A stretch of DNA of 64,000 bases from Paraburkholderia diazotrophica (GCF_900108945.1 NZ_FNYE01000025.1:58311-122310), one strand, 5' to 3'. Shown: positions 36,767 through 46,667, counted from the first letter of the stretch. The notes: generated by a model not told the origin, from the letters alone. Made by a program: numbers and translations.

Positions 36767-37981
36767 TTATTTCCACAGTGCGCAGCGCGTTTCCTGCTTC
36801 GTCGTAAAGGCCTGTTCCCCCGGAATCGTGGCGGCGATCTTGTAGTAATCCCACGGCTCCTTCGACTCGGCCGGAGTCTTCACCTGCATCAGGTACATGT
36901 CGTGGATCATGCTGCCGTCCTGGCGGATGTAGCCCTTTGCATAGAAGTCGTCGATCTTCTGCTTCTTCAGCTGTGCCATCACCTTGTCGGCGTCCGTCGA
37001 ACCAACCGTCTGCACCGCCTTCAGGTAGGTCATCGTCGCCGAATAGTCGGCGGCCTGCAGGCTCGACGGCATCTTCTTCATCTTGTCGAAGTAGCGTTGC
37101 GCCCACTTGCGCGTGGTCGCGTCCTTGTTCCAGTACCAGCTGTCCGTCAGCACGAGGCCCTGCGTCGTTTCGAGGCCGAGGCTGTGGATATCGTTGATGA
37201 AAATCAGCAGCGCGGCGAGCTTCATCGACTTCGTGATGCCGAATTCCTTCGCGGCCTTGATCGCGTTGATCGTATCGCCGCCCGCGTTCGCGAGGCCGAG
37301 AATCTGCGCCTTGGATGATTGCGCCTGCAACAGGAACGATGAGAAGTCCGATGCCGACAGCGGGTGACGCACCGCGCCGACCACCTGACCGCCGTTGGCC
37401 TTCACGACGTCGCTGGTCGCCTTTTCGAGCGCCTTGCCGAACGCGTAGTCAGCCGTCAGGAAGTACCACGTCTTGCCGCCCTGCTTCGTCACGGCCGAGC
37501 CGGTGCCCTTCGCGAGCGCCGTCGTGTCGTACGCATAGTGAATCGTGTACGGCGTGCACTGCTCGTTCGTGAGGGTATCCGCGCCTGCGCCGACGCTGAT
37601 GTACACCTTGTGCTTCTCGCTCGCGACCTGGTTCATCGACAGACCCGTCGCCGAGTTCGTGCCGCCGACCAGCATATCGACGCCATCGCGGTCAAACCAT
37701 TCACGCGCGCGCGAAGCAGCGATGTCGGCCTTGTTCTGGTGGTCCGCATACACGACCTGGATCGGCTTGCCATTCACCTTGCCGCCGAAATCCGCCACTG
37801 CCATGCGAATCGCTTCCAGACCGCCTTGCCCGTCGATGTCGGCATAAAGACCCGACATGTCTGTGATGAAGCCGACCTTCACTGCATCGTCGGCAGCCCG
37901 CGCGCTGCCCGCCGTCAATGCGACGCTTGCTGCCGCCGCAAAACAGATTGACGTGAGTCGCGCGAGTGTCTTCCTTTTCAT
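36767..37981 (-). CDS. ABC transporter substrate-binding protein (system 2)
   Basis: 404 residues with a signal peptide ending ...TAGSARA. The mature class-I binding fold opens VKVGFITDMSGLYADIDG and continues with the ligand-site segment VGGTNSATGLSMNQVA. It is distant from the two system-1 proteins and belongs to a group of LivJ-like proteins with undefined ligands, often amides, carboxylates or aromatic acids. It sits between livF and livH in the operon, so it clearly feeds this transporter. The C-terminus ends TKQETRCALWK with a conserved-looking cysteine. Confidence 0.9.
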   Translation of the reverse strand: MKRKTLARLTSICFAAAASVALTAGSARAADDAVKVGFITDMSGLYADIDGQGGLEAIRMAVADFGGKVNGKPIQVVYADHQNKADIAASRAREWFDRDGVDMLVGGTNSATGLSMNQVASEKHKVYISVGAGADTLTNEQCTPYTIHYAYDTTALAKGTGSAVTKQGGKTWYFLTADYAFGKALEKATSDVVKANGGQVVGAVRHPLSASDFSSFLLQAQSSKAQILGLANAGGDTINAIKAAKEFGITKSMKLAALLIFINDIHSLGLETTQGLVLTDSWYWNKDATTRKWAQRYFDKMKKMPSSLQAADYSATMTYLKAVQTVGSTDADKVMAQLKKQKIDDFYAKGYIRQDGSMIHDMYLMQVKTPAESKEPWDYYKIAATIPGEQAFTTKQETRCALWK

Positions 37982-38029
37982 TACTGTCTCCTTCGTTCTG
38001 CGTTGTGGTTGTCAGAGGCAATCAGGTGC

Positions 38030-38785
38030 TTACACCCCGAGCAGATCGTGTAGCACCGGCATTTTGCTTTCGAGCTCCTTGGCTTCGAAGTGCTCGACGA
38101 TGCGTCCATGCTCCATCACATAGAAACGATCGGCGAGCGGCGCCGCAAAGCGGAAGTTCTGTTCGACCATGACGATCGTGTAGCCGCGCGCTTTCAACGT
38201 CACGATCATGCGGGCGAGGGCTTGCACGATCACAGGCGCAAGACCCTCGGAGATTTCATCGAGCAACAGCAGGTTCGCGCCCGTACGCAGAATGCGCGCG
38301 ACAGCGAGCATCTGTTGCTCGCCGCCCGACAGACGCGTGCCCTGGCTCATCCTCCGTTCCTGGAGATTGGGAAACATCTGGTAGATCTCGTCGATCGACA
38401 TCATCAACGACTTGTCGCCGACGGGTGGCGGCAGCAGCAGATTTTCTTCGCACGACAGGCTCGAAAAAATACCGCGCTCTTCCGGGCAATAACCGACGCC
38501 GCAGTGAGCAATTCGATGCGTTGGCATCGAAATGGTTTCGCGTCCGCCGACACGGATCGAGCCCGTGCGGCGCCCCGTCAGGCCCATGATTGCGCGCAGC
38601 GTCGTGGTGCGGCCCGCGCCGTTGCGGCCGAGCAGCGTGACGACTTCGCCGCGGCTCACCGTCAGATCGACGCCGTGCAAAATGTGCGATTCGCCATACC
38701 ACGCCTGCAAGCCGGCGATTTCCAGCGCCGGTTCGCCGCTCACCACACTGACTGCCGAGTTTTCCTGTTCGCTCACTGTGCTCAT
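38030..38785 (-). CDS. livF: Branched-chain amino-acid type ABC ATPase LivF (system 2), Walker A with Arg
   Basis: 251 residues. The domain plan is normal (signature LSGGEQQMLAVARIL, Walker B LLLLDEISEGL), but the P-loop reads GRNGAGRTTT: the codon at the invariant Lys is CGC (Arg). Also the residue before SEGL is Ile where Pro is usual (LDEPxxGL). The partner LivG keeps a normal GPNGAGKTT loop, so one ATP site of the pair would be altered. The start overlaps the livG stop by four bases. Confidence 0.9.
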   Translation of the reverse strand: MSTVSEQENSAVSVVSGEPALEIAGLQAWYGESHILHGVDLTVSRGEVVTLLGRNGAGRTTTLRAIMGLTGRRTGSIRVGGRETISMPTHRIAHCGVGYCPEERGIFSSLSCEENLLLPPPVGDKSLMMSIDEIYQMFPNLQERRMSQGTRLSGGEQQMLAVARILRTGANLLLLDEISEGLAPVIVQALARMIVTLKARGYTIVMVEQNFRFAAPLADRFYVMEHGRIVEHFEAKELESKMPVLHDLLGV

Positions 38786-39561
38786 GCATGCGCTCCGGCA
38801 AGCGCCGCGTCCGCACTGCCCATATAGGCTTGCATGACGAGCGGATTCTTCGAGACTTCCGCGTACGTGCCTTCGGCGAGCACCTCGCCGCGTTGCAGGA
38901 CGGTAATCGTGTCGGAGATGCCGGCAATCACATTCATGTTGTGTTCGACCATCAGGATCGTGCGACCGCTCGATACTTTTTTGATCAGCGCAGTGACGCG
39001 GTCGACGTCTTCGTGACCCATGCCTTGCGTCGGTTCATCGAGCAGCATCAGTTCAGGTTCCATCGCAAGCGTCGTCGCGATTTCGAGCGCGCGCTTGCGG
39101 CCGTACGACAGTTCGACGGTGCGCACATCGGCGAAATCGGTCAGACCGACCTGCGTCAGCAAATCGATTGCGCGGTCATCGAGTTGACTCAACGTGCGCT
39201 CGCTCTTCCAGAAATGAAATGCCGTGCCCAGCTGACGTTGCAAGCCGATGCGCACATTCTGCAATGCCGTCAGATGCGGAAATACAGCAGAAATCTGGAA
39301 TGAGCGGATGATGCCGCGGCGCGCGATTTGCGCCGGACGCTCGCCCGTGATGTCGACGCCGTTAAAGACGATCTGACCCGCAGTGGGCACCAGAAATTTG
39401 GTGAGCAGATTGAAGCAGGTGGTCTTGCCCGCACCGTTGGGCCCGATAAGCGCGTGGATGGAACCGCGCTTCACGCGAAGGTTCACACTGTTGACCGCGG
39501 TAAAACCCTTGAACTCACGTGTGAGCCCGCGCGTTTCGAGTATCGTATCGCCGAGAATCAT
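38782..39561 (-). CDS. livG: Branched-chain amino-acid type ABC ATPase LivG (system 2)
   Basis: 259 residues from MILGDTILETRGLTREFKGF, with a GGAAGGG ribosome site four bases upstream; an in-frame ATG four codons earlier is less likely. Walker A GPNGAGKTTCFNLL is normal; the signature reads LSYGRKRALEIATTL, and Walker B LMLLDEPTQGM. First gene of the G-F-binding protein-H-M operon, which has an unusual order with the ATPases leading. Confidence 0.9.
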   Translation of the reverse strand: MILGDTILETRGLTREFKGFTAVNSVNLRVKRGSIHALIGPNGAGKTTCFNLLTKFLVPTAGQIVFNGVDITGERPAQIARRGIIRSFQISAVFPHLTALQNVRIGLQRQLGTAFHFWKSERTLSQLDDRAIDLLTQVGLTDFADVRTVELSYGRKRALEIATTLAMEPELMLLDEPTQGMGHEDVDRVTALIKKVSSGRTILMVEHNMNVIAGISDTITVLQRGEVLAEGTYAEVSKNPLVMQAYMGSADAALAGAHA

Positions 39562-39808
39562 GTTCCCTTCCATGCGAAGTAAGGCGAAGCACTACCGCTT
39601 TTTTATTTCGCGCGAGGATTCGGCGCGACTGTTCATTGGCGAAGACACCCCGTGCCAATCGTGGCGTGGTGCACCAACGCGGACGGTCATCCATGCCGCA
39701 CCACGCAGCATGGGTGCCATTGTCTCGCCAATGATGCAGCGCAATCATTGGGATTTGCACTTAGTGTTTAATGCGACCTTCGCCGAATGAAACGTTAAAC
39801 GTTGCGTG

Positions 39809-41533
39809 TCATGCAACGGACATCGTAGACGCGGCATGCGTTTCAGTCGTGACAGTGTCTCTTCGTGCGCGACGGTCGGCGCGAATCATCTCGCTCGCGC
39901 GCTCGGCGATCATCAATGTCGGTGAGTTCGTGTTGCCCGATGTGATGGTCGGCATCACGGATGCATCCACGATGCGCAGTCCTTCGACACCGAGCACACG
40001 CAAGCGGCTGTCGACTACTGCACCGGGGTCATCGGCCGTGCCCATGCGGCAGGTGCCGACAGGATGGAAGATGGTCGTGCCGACATTGCCCGCGGCGATC
40101 TGCAATTCTTCCTCGGTCTGAAACTGGATGCCGGGCAAGATTTCTTCTGGTCTGTATCGCTTCAACGCAGGCGCGGCCGCGATACGGCGCGTGAGGCGCA
40201 ATGCATTGGCGGCCACATGACGGTCGTAATCCGTCGACAGATAATTCGGCGCGATCAACGGTGGCGCATGCGGATCGCGCGACTCGATGTGAATGCTGCC
40301 GCGCGACGTCGGTCGCAAATGACACACAGATGCCGTGAACGCATTGAAGCGATGCAGCGGCTCACCGAACTTGTCGAGCGAAAGCGGCTGCACGTGATAT
40401 TCGAGGTCGGGGCGCGTGAGCAATCTGTCGTCGACATCGGACTTCGCGAACGCACCGAGCTGCGATGGCGACATTGACATCGGCCCGCTCTGCATCAACA
40501 GGTATTGCAGGCCGATCATCATCTTGCCCCACCAGTGCGCCGAGGCCGTGTTCAACGTGCGCACGCCGTGCACCTTGTAGGACATGCGCAACTGCAAATG
40601 GTCCTGAAGATTTTCGCCGACGCCGCGCAGATCATTCACGACTTCGATGCCCAGGTTCTGCAAACGCGCGCCGTCACCGATGCCCGACAGCTCGAGCAGT
40701 TGCGGCGAGTTCACCGCGCCAGAACTCATGACGACTTCGATGCGCGCCTTCGCGAAGTACTCGACATTGTCGCCGCGATATTCGACACCCACGCAGCGCT
40801 TGCCTTCGAACACCACGCGCTGCGTGTGCGCGCCCGTGATGATGGTGAGATTCGGCCGCTTCATCGCGGGGCGCAGAAACGCCTTCGACGCATTCCAGCG
40901 AATGCCGCGCTTCTGGTTCACATCGAAGTAGCCGACGCCCGTGTTGTCACCGCGATTGAAATCGTCAGTGGCGGGAATGCCCGTTTCCTGCGCGGCTTCG
41001 GCGAACTTCTCCAGGATCTTCCATTTGAGGCGCTGCTTTTCAACGCGCCATTGACCACCCGCGCCGTGAAATTCGTTCGCACCGCCGTGATGATCTTCGC
41101 TGCGCTTGAAGACAGGCAGCACAGCATCCCACGACCACGACGCATCATTCGTCACACGCGCCCATTCGTCGTAGTCTTCGCGCTGGCCGCGCATGTAGAT
41201 CATGCCGTTGATCGACGAGCAGCCGCCCAATACGCGGCCGCGTGGATACGACAACGCGCGTCCGTTGAGTCCGGGTTCCTCGCGCGTCTTATAGAGCCAG
41301 TCAGTGCGCGGATTACCGATGCAATAGAGGTAGCCGACGGGCACATGAATCCAGTGGTAATCGTCCTTGCCGCCTGCTTCGAGCAGCAGCACTGTGACGT
41401 CGGGATCTTCGCTCAGGCGATTGGCCAGCACACAGCCCGCCGTGCCCGCGCCGATGATGATGTAATCGAACTCGCCTTCGAGTTTTCTTGCACTCGTTGC
41501 GCTCGTTGCGCGAGATTCTGCTGTCGTGCTCAC
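39809..41533 (-). CDS. GMC-family FAD oxidoreductase (choline/alcohol dehydrogenase type)
   Basis: 574 residues from a GTG with AAGGAGA site five bases upstream. The FAD-binding loop IIIGAGTAGCVLANRL, both GMC signatures (YPRGRVLGGCSSINGMIYMR, here given only at its place near residues 85-105, and GAVNSPQLLELSGIG) and the catalytic His in IFHPVGTCRMG are present. Members oxidise primary alcohols or choline. Directly upstream is an MmsA-type dehydrogenase, so an alcohol-to-acid pathway is possible. It resembles BetA-like proteins, but no betaine aldehyde dehydrogenase or BetI is adjacent, so choline is not claimed. Confidence 0.88.
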   Translation of the reverse strand: MSTTAESRATSATSARKLEGEFDYIIIGAGTAGCVLANRLSEDPDVTVLLLEAGGKDDYHWIHVPVGYLYCIGNPRTDWLYKTREEPGLNGRALSYPRGRVLGGCSSINGMIYMRGQREDYDEWARVTNDASWSWDAVLPVFKRSEDHHGGANEFHGAGGQWRVEKQRLKWKILEKFAEAAQETGIPATDDFNRGDNTGVGYFDVNQKRGIRWNASKAFLRPAMKRPNLTIITGAHTQRVVFEGKRCVGVEYRGDNVEYFAKARIEVVMSSGAVNSPQLLELSGIGDGARLQNLGIEVVNDLRGVGENLQDHLQLRMSYKVHGVRTLNTASAHWWGKMMIGLQYLLMQSGPMSMSPSQLGAFAKSDVDDRLLTRPDLEYHVQPLSLDKFGEPLHRFNAFTASVCHLRPTSRGSIHIESRDPHAPPLIAPNYLSTDYDRHVAANALRLTRRIAAAPALKRYRPEEILPGIQFQTEEELQIAAGNVGTTIFHPVGTCRMGTADDPGAVVDSRLRVLGVEGLRIVDASVMPTITSGNTNSPTLMIAERASEMIRADRRARRDTVTTETHAASTMSVA

Positions 41534-41681
41534 CCTTGTCTCCTTCGCATGGCCACGTTGCATGGCGTCTCATTGCGGTTGGGCGTTCGGTGTGTCTGCT
41601 GCTTTCTTGTTCTACTGTGCGGCGTGGCATTGCCCTCGAACGAGGACAATGCCTTTGCTCTGCTATTGCACTGAAGCCGCT

Positions 41682-43205
41682 TTACTTCGCGACGGGCATC
41701 GTGAACTCGGCGCCCTTCGCGATGCTGTCCGGCCAGCGCTGCATCACGCTCTTGTAGCGCGTATAGAAGCGCACGCCTTCTTCGCCATACGCATGGTGAT
41801 CGCCGAACAGCGACTTCTTCCAGCCGCCGAACGAGTGCCACGCCATCGGCACGGGAATCGGCACATTGATGCCGACCATGCCGATCTGAATCTGCCGCGA
41901 AAACGCGCGCGCGACGCCGCCATCCGACGTGAAGCACGACACGCCGTTCGCGAACTCGTTCTTGTTGATCAGCTCGACGGCGGAAGCGAAATCGGGCACG
42001 CGCACGACGCACAGCACCGGACCAAAGATCTCTTCGCGATAGATCTTCATGTCGGTCTTCACGTTGTCGAACAGCGTGCCGCCGAGGAAGAAACCCTTCT
42101 CGTGACCGAGCACCTGATGACCGCGTCCATCGACGACGAGTGTCGCGCCTGCCTCTATACCCGCATCGATATAACCCGACACTTTCTGACGATGCGCGGC
42201 CGTGACGAGCGGACCCATCTCGGCTTCGGCTTCCATGCCGTTCATGATCTTCAACGACTTCACGCGCGGCGTGAGCTTCCCGATCAGCTCATCGGCAATA
42301 TGACCGACAGCGACGGCCACCGAAATCGCCATGCACCGCTCGCCAGCCGAACCATAGGCCGCGCCGATCAGCGCATCGACCGCCTGATCGAGATCGGCAT
42401 CCGGCATGACGACGAGATGATTCTTTGCGCCGCCCAGCGCCTGCACACGCTTGCCGTGTTTCGTGCCTTCCGTGTAGATGTATTCGGCAATCGGCGTCGA
42501 GCCGACAAACGACAGCGCGCTCACGTCGGGATGGGCAAGCAGCGCATCGACGGCCACCTTGTCGCCATGCACGACGTTGAATACGCCGTCCGGCAAGCCT
42601 GCTTCTTTCAGCAGTTCGGCAAGGCGGTTCGATGCAGAAGGATCGCGTTCAGACGGCTTCAGCACGAACGTATTGCCGCACGCGATCGCGACGGGGAACA
42701 TCCAGCACGGCACCATCATCGGGAAATTGAACGGCGTGATGCCGGCAACGACGCCCAGCGGCTGACGCAGATTCCAGTTGTCGATGCCACCGCCGATCTG
42801 ATCGGTGAAGTCGGTCTTTAGCAGGTTCGGAATGCCGCACGCGAACTCGACGATCTCGATGCCGCGCATCACTTCGCCCTTCGCATCGGAGAACACCTTG
42901 CCGTGCTCGCGCGTAATCAGTTCGGCGAGCTCGTCGTGGTGACGGTCGAGCAGTTCCTTGAACTTGAAGAGCACGCGCGCACGCTTGATCGGCGCCGTTT
43001 CGCTCCATGCGGGAAACGCGGCTTTAGCGGCGGCGACGGCCGCGTCCACTTCGGCGACGCTCGCGAGCGGCACGCGCGACGTCACGTCGCCCGTCGCCGG
43101 ATTGAACACGTCGCCGAAGCGCTGGCTCGTGCCATCGATGGGACGGCCGTTGATCATATGCGTCAGCGCGCGCGCTTGCGCCCTAGTCTGATCGGTCTCG
43201 CTCAT
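41682..43205 (-). CDS. mmsA: CoA-acylating methylmalonate-semialdehyde dehydrogenase
   Basis: 507 residues from MSETDQTRAQARALTHMING. Aldehyde-dehydrogenase fold with nucleophile Cys in GSAGERCMAIS. It has the MmsA/IolA hallmarks AGITPFNFPMMVPCWMFP and PVPMAWHSFGGWKKSLFGD, which separate the CoA-acylating branch from ordinary dehydrogenases. It turns methylmalonate semialdehyde into propionyl-CoA (valine catabolism) or malonate semialdehyde into acetyl-CoA. A divergent LysR gene lies 158 bp away and probably regulates it. The GMC gene downstream may be cotranscribed (about 150 bp gap). Confidence 0.93.
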   Translation of the reverse strand: MSETDQTRAQARALTHMINGRPIDGTSQRFGDVFNPATGDVTSRVPLASVAEVDAAVAAAKAAFPAWSETAPIKRARVLFKFKELLDRHHDELAELITREHGKVFSDAKGEVMRGIEIVEFACGIPNLLKTDFTDQIGGGIDNWNLRQPLGVVAGITPFNFPMMVPCWMFPVAIACGNTFVLKPSERDPSASNRLAELLKEAGLPDGVFNVVHGDKVAVDALLAHPDVSALSFVGSTPIAEYIYTEGTKHGKRVQALGGAKNHLVVMPDADLDQAVDALIGAAYGSAGERCMAISVAVAVGHIADELIGKLTPRVKSLKIMNGMEAEAEMGPLVTAAHRQKVSGYIDAGIEAGATLVVDGRGHQVLGHEKGFFLGGTLFDNVKTDMKIYREEIFGPVLCVVRVPDFASAVELINKNEFANGVSCFTSDGGVARAFSRQIQIGMVGINVPIPVPMAWHSFGGWKKSLFGDHHAYGEEGVRFYTRYKSVMQRWPDSIAKGAEFTMPVAK

Positions 43206-43319
43206 GGTGTCTCCTGGTCTCATGAAAGTCGTGCTTTAGATAGTCGATGCTGCAGCGCAATGCTTGCGGCCCCTTACGTCATCATTCAAGCCTAATCGGC
43301 AAACGCCCCGTGAATCCAA

Positions 43320-43332
43320 TGAGTAATGCTCA
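43320..43332. promoter_or_regulatory. LysR-type T-N11-A operator
   Basis: TGAGTAATGCTCA, arms TGAG/CTCA, matches the LysR consensus T-N11-A with dyad symmetry. It lies in the gap between mmsA and the divergent LysR gene, 32 bp from the LysR ATG. Confidence 0.6.
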
Positions 43333-43363
43333 ACTGCGATATAAGGCGCGTTAATATCAGCGG

Positions 43364-44263
43364 ATGGACCTGACCTTGCTGCGAGCATTCGCAACGGTCG
43401 CGCGGGAAGGAAATCTGACGCGCGCCGCGGCGCAACTGCATCTGACTCAGCCGGCCGTCAGTCTGCAGATCAAGAACCTGCAGGCTGCGCTCGGCGTAGC
43501 GCTGTTCACGCGCACGTCTCATGGACTCACGCTCACGCGCGACGGACAGGCGCTGCTGCCCCATGCGGAGCGCGCGCTCGCGGCCGCCGGCGACGTCGAA
43601 CGCGCAGCGGCCACGCTGCGCCAGGAAGTGCGCGGGCGCTTACGCATCGGCACGATACTCGACCCTGCGTTTCTGCGGCTCGGCGGCTTCCTCAAGCAAC
43701 TCGTCGAAACGTGGCCGCATATCGAAACGCAGTTGCGGCACGGCATGTCGGGTTGGGTGCGTGATCAGGTGCGGGCGGGCGAACTGGACGTCGGCTATTA
43801 CATCGGCCAGCCCGCCGACGATGAAGCGCGCGACGCCGCGATCTTCCATGCCGTCACGCTGACGCACTTTCAGTATCGCGTGCTAGCGCCAGCCGGCTGG
43901 AAGGATCGCGTGAAAGGCGCGCGCGACTGGCGCGCGCTCGCCGCGCTGCCGTGGATCTGGACGCCGCCCGCGTCCGCGCACAACCGGCTGCTCACGCGCC
44001 GCTTCGCCGAGGCCGGCGTCAAGCCGATCAAGGTCGCCGAAGTGGACCAGGAACCGTCGATGCTCGATCTCGTCAAATCGGGCGTCGGGCTCACGCTCGC
44101 GCGCGATTCGACCGCGCTCGCCGAAGCGCATGCGCATGCGCTGACGATCGTCGAAGGCGTGACGGTGCCCACCGAACTGACGTTCATCACGCTCGCTGCG
44201 CAAAAGGACGAGCCGGCGATCGCCGCCGCGTTGAAGCTGATCGAACAGCAGTGGTCGACCTGA
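43364..44263 (+). CDS. LysR-family transcriptional regulator
   Basis: 299 residues. N-terminal winged helix-turn-helix DLTLLRAFATVAREGNLTRAAAQLH and LTQPAVSLQIKNLQAALG at residues 2-45, then a two-lobe effector domain. Divergent from mmsA with a T-N11-A dyad in the shared gap, so it probably controls mmsA and the GMC gene in response to an acyl or aldehyde-derived metabolite, and itself. The effector cannot be inferred. Confidence 0.92.
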   Translation: MDLTLLRAFATVAREGNLTRAAAQLHLTQPAVSLQIKNLQAALGVALFTRTSHGLTLTRDGQALLPHAERALAAAGDVERAAATLRQEVRGRLRIGTILDPAFLRLGGFLKQLVETWPHIETQLRHGMSGWVRDQVRAGELDVGYYIGQPADDEARDAAIFHAVTLTHFQYRVLAPAGWKDRVKGARDWRALAALPWIWTPPASAHNRLLTRRFAEAGVKPIKVAEVDQEPSMLDLVKSGVGLTLARDSTALAEAHAHALTIVEGVTVPTELTFITLAAQKDEPAIAAALKLIEQQWST

Positions 44264-44595
44264 GAGCACGAGCGAGTGAAGGCACGTGACACGACGCATC
44301 ACGCGATATCAGCCGACCTCATGACACTGCGGCATTTTCAGCGTCTTTGTGCACCCATTGAGCACCCTTCAGGCACCGTGGCCTTTAACTACATCGTCAT
44401 GAGCTTTTTGCTAGATTGACGCTTTGCCGTTTTCCCGCTGTTCCTGGAATCGCTTCAAATCGCGCTTCAAGTCCGGCCTCAAATCCCTTTTGGCCCTGAC
44501 GGGCCTATGACGATCGGCGGGTGGCACTCGGCTGATCGAGGCATGCGGTCCGCCGTCAGAAGCCGTTCACACTCACCTTCCGACAGGAGCTTCAC
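44264..44595. other. Intergenic stretch with nothing recognised
   Basis: About 330 bp between the LysR gene and the CYTH gene. No ORF of note, terminator or repeat was identified. It must contain the CYTH promoter. Confidence 0.45.
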
Positions 44596-45126
44596 ATGGC
44601 ACGCAACATCGAAATCAAAGCCCGCGCCCAGCAGTTCGAGCAGCTTCGCGAGCGCGCCGCAGCCCTTTCGCCTGACGCTCCGCTGATTTTCCGCCAGCAG
44701 GACTTTTTCTATGACGTGCCGCGCGGCCGTCTGAAGCTGCGCCAGTTCGACGACGGCACGCCCGCCGAGCTGATCTTCTATCAGCGCGACGACCGCGACG
44801 GCCCGAAAGCGTCGTACTACACGCGCAGTCCGGTGACGAACCCCGAGGCAATGCACTCGCTGCTCGCCACCGCGCTCACGACGCGCGGCATCGTCACGAA
44901 GGAGCGCCACGTCTATATCGTCGGGCGCACGCGGATTCATCTGGATCGGGTGGATGGTCTCGGCGATTTCGTCGAGCTCGAAGTCGTGCTCGCGCAGGAT
45001 GACGACGAAGAAGGCGGCGAGGCCGAAGCGCACGCGATGTTCGCGAAGCTCGGCGTGCCGGAATCGGATCTCGTCGCGGTCGCGTATGTCGATATGCTGA
45101 ATGAGGAGCCGTTGAAGGCCGCCTGA
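44596..45126 (+). CDS. CYTH-domain protein (CyaB / class IV adenylate cyclase-like)
   Basis: 176 residues. The N-terminus NIEIKARAQ carries the CYTH metal/triphosphate motif, followed by alternating charged strands (QDFFYDVPRGRLKLRQFD, AELIFYQRDDRDGPKASYY, and GDFVELEVVL near the end) that line the tunnel. CYTH proteins bind triphosphates: class IV adenylate cyclases make cAMP and others cleave thiamine triphosphate or tripolyphosphate. The sequence resembles the CyaB branch, but the activity is not settled. GGAGC lies upstream of the ATG. The monocistronic position gives no pathway hint. Confidence 0.82.
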   Translation: MARNIEIKARAQQFEQLRERAAALSPDAPLIFRQQDFFYDVPRGRLKLRQFDDGTPAELIFYQRDDRDGPKASYYTRSPVTNPEAMHSLLATALTTRGIVTKERHVYIVGRTRIHLDRVDGLGDFVELEVVLAQDDDEEGGEAEAHAMFAKLGVPESDLVAVAYVDMLNEEPLKAA

Positions 45127-45143
45127 TCCGAAAGGCCCGCCCG

Positions 45144-45635
45144 TCAGGCGGCGGGCGCACCCGGCGCCAGATGACCGAGCGGCAGCGGGCCGTTGCGCTT
45201 GAACGTCGTCAGCACGATGTTCGAGCGCACGCTGTCGACGCCCGGCACGCGCATCAGCTTTTTCATCACGAACGACGACAGCGCGTTCAGATCCGGCGCC
45301 ACGATGCGCAGCAGATAATCCGCATCGCCGACCACGGCGTGACATTCCAGCACCTCGGGCAACACGTCGATCTGTTGCTGGAACTGCTCGATGATCGAAT
45401 CGCCGTGATGCTTCAGCTTCAGGCTCGTGAATGCCGTCACGCCAAGTCCGAGCTTTTCGGGCCGCAGCACGACGCGATAGCCGTCGACCACGCCGATCGC
45501 CTCGAGCCGCTGCAAGCGCCGCCCGATCTGCGATGGCGACAGCGGCACCTGTTCGCCGAGTTGCTGGTGCGTCGCGCGCCCGAAGCGCTGTAGCACGTCG
45601 AGAAGCGCAAGATCGAAGTGATCGAGCTCTACCAT
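45144..45635 (-). CDS. Lrp/AsnC-family regulator, probably of phenylalanine catabolism
   Basis: 163 residues from MVELDHFDLALLDVLQRFGR with a GGAGA site. The N-terminal helix-turn-helix (THQQLGEQVPLSPSQIGRRL) is followed by the RAM effector domain with HAVVGDADYLLRIVAPD. It is divergent from phhA with about 140 bp between, so it likely controls phhAB in response to an aromatic amino acid, as Lrp-type regulators do in other bacteria. Inference from position only. Confidence 0.9.
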   Translation of the reverse strand: MVELDHFDLALLDVLQRFGRATHQQLGEQVPLSPSQIGRRLQRLEAIGVVDGYRVVLRPEKLGLGVTAFTSLKLKHHGDSIIEQFQQQIDVLPEVLECHAVVGDADYLLRIVAPDLNALSSFVMKKLMRVPGVDSVRSNIVLTTFKRNGPLPLGHLAPGAPAA

Positions 45636-45776
45636 GTTAATTCTCCGCATATTTTTGTCGTTCGATGCATGATTATCGCATCGAGCGCCGATATCACGCC
45701 GAACTTGCGCCCTTCTCGCGCCTGACCCGCCCTACACTTGCGCGGTCCAATTCAAGCGACTTAAGCAGGTGCAGCC

Positions 45777-46667
45777 ATGTCCGTCCCGAACACCGCGAAA
45801 CTCAAGGCGCAATTCGACGCCGGCCTCGAAACCCGCGCAGACTTCACCATCGACCAGCCGATGCATCGCTACGGCGCGATCGATCACGCGGTATGGAAGC
45901 AGCTCTATACGCGGCAGACGGCGCTGCTCAAGGGGCGAGTCTGCGACGAGTTTCTGGAAGGCGTCGAGCGCCTGAATCTGTCGCCGGAAAGCGTGCCGTC
46001 GTTCGATGCAATCAACGAGCAGTTGTTGCCCGCGACCGGCTGGCGAATCGTCGCCGTGCCGGGCCTCGTGCCGGATCAGGTGTTCTTCGAGCATCTGGCG
46101 AACCGCCGCTTTCCCGTCACCTGGTGGATGCGCCGCCCCGATCAGCTCGACTATCTGCAGGAACCCGATTGCTTTCACGATCTGTACGGCCATGTGCCGC
46201 TGCTGATCAACCCCGTTTTCGCCGACTACATGCACGCGTACGGCCGCGCCGCCCTCTTCGCGCACGATGCGAACGCGTTGCCGCTGCTCGCGCGCCTCTA
46301 CTGGTACACGGTCGAGTTCGGCCTGATCCGCGATGCCGCGAGTCCGAACGGCGTGAAGATCTATGGCGCGGGGATCGTGTCGAGCAAGGGCGAAACGCTC
46401 CATAGCCAGCAGAGCGACGCGCCGAATCGCATCGCGTTCGACCTCGAGCGCGTGATGCAGACGCAATACAGGATCGACACGTTCCAGAAGACCTACTTCG
46501 TCATCGATGATTTCTCGCAGCTGTTCGACGTCGCGCGCACCGATTTCGCGCCGCTGCTGGCGAGACTCGTCGACGCGACACCACTTCCGGCGGGCGAAGT
46601 ACGCGCGACGGATCGCGTCATCACGCGCGGCACGGGCGAAGGCTGGGCGACGAACGGCGACGTCTGA
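45777..46667 (+). CDS. phhA: Phenylalanine-4-hydroxylase
   Basis: 296 residues, bacterial monomeric-type hydroxylase without the regulatory domain of the animal enzymes. The iron-binding motif FHDLYGHVPLLINPVFADY gives both His ligands and YWYTVEFGLI gives the Glu ligand. It converts phenylalanine and tetrahydropterin to tyrosine with oxygen. It heads an operon with phhB, which recycles the oxidised pterin. Confidence 0.97.
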   Translation: MSVPNTAKLKAQFDAGLETRADFTIDQPMHRYGAIDHAVWKQLYTRQTALLKGRVCDEFLEGVERLNLSPESVPSFDAINEQLLPATGWRIVAVPGLVPDQVFFEHLANRRFPVTWWMRRPDQLDYLQEPDCFHDLYGHVPLLINPVFADYMHAYGRAALFAHDANALPLLARLYWYTVEFGLIRDAASPNGVKIYGAGIVSSKGETLHSQQSDAPNRIAFDLERVMQTQYRIDTFQKTYFVIDDFSQLFDVARTDFAPLLARLVDATPLPAGEVRATDRVITRGTGEGWATNGDV

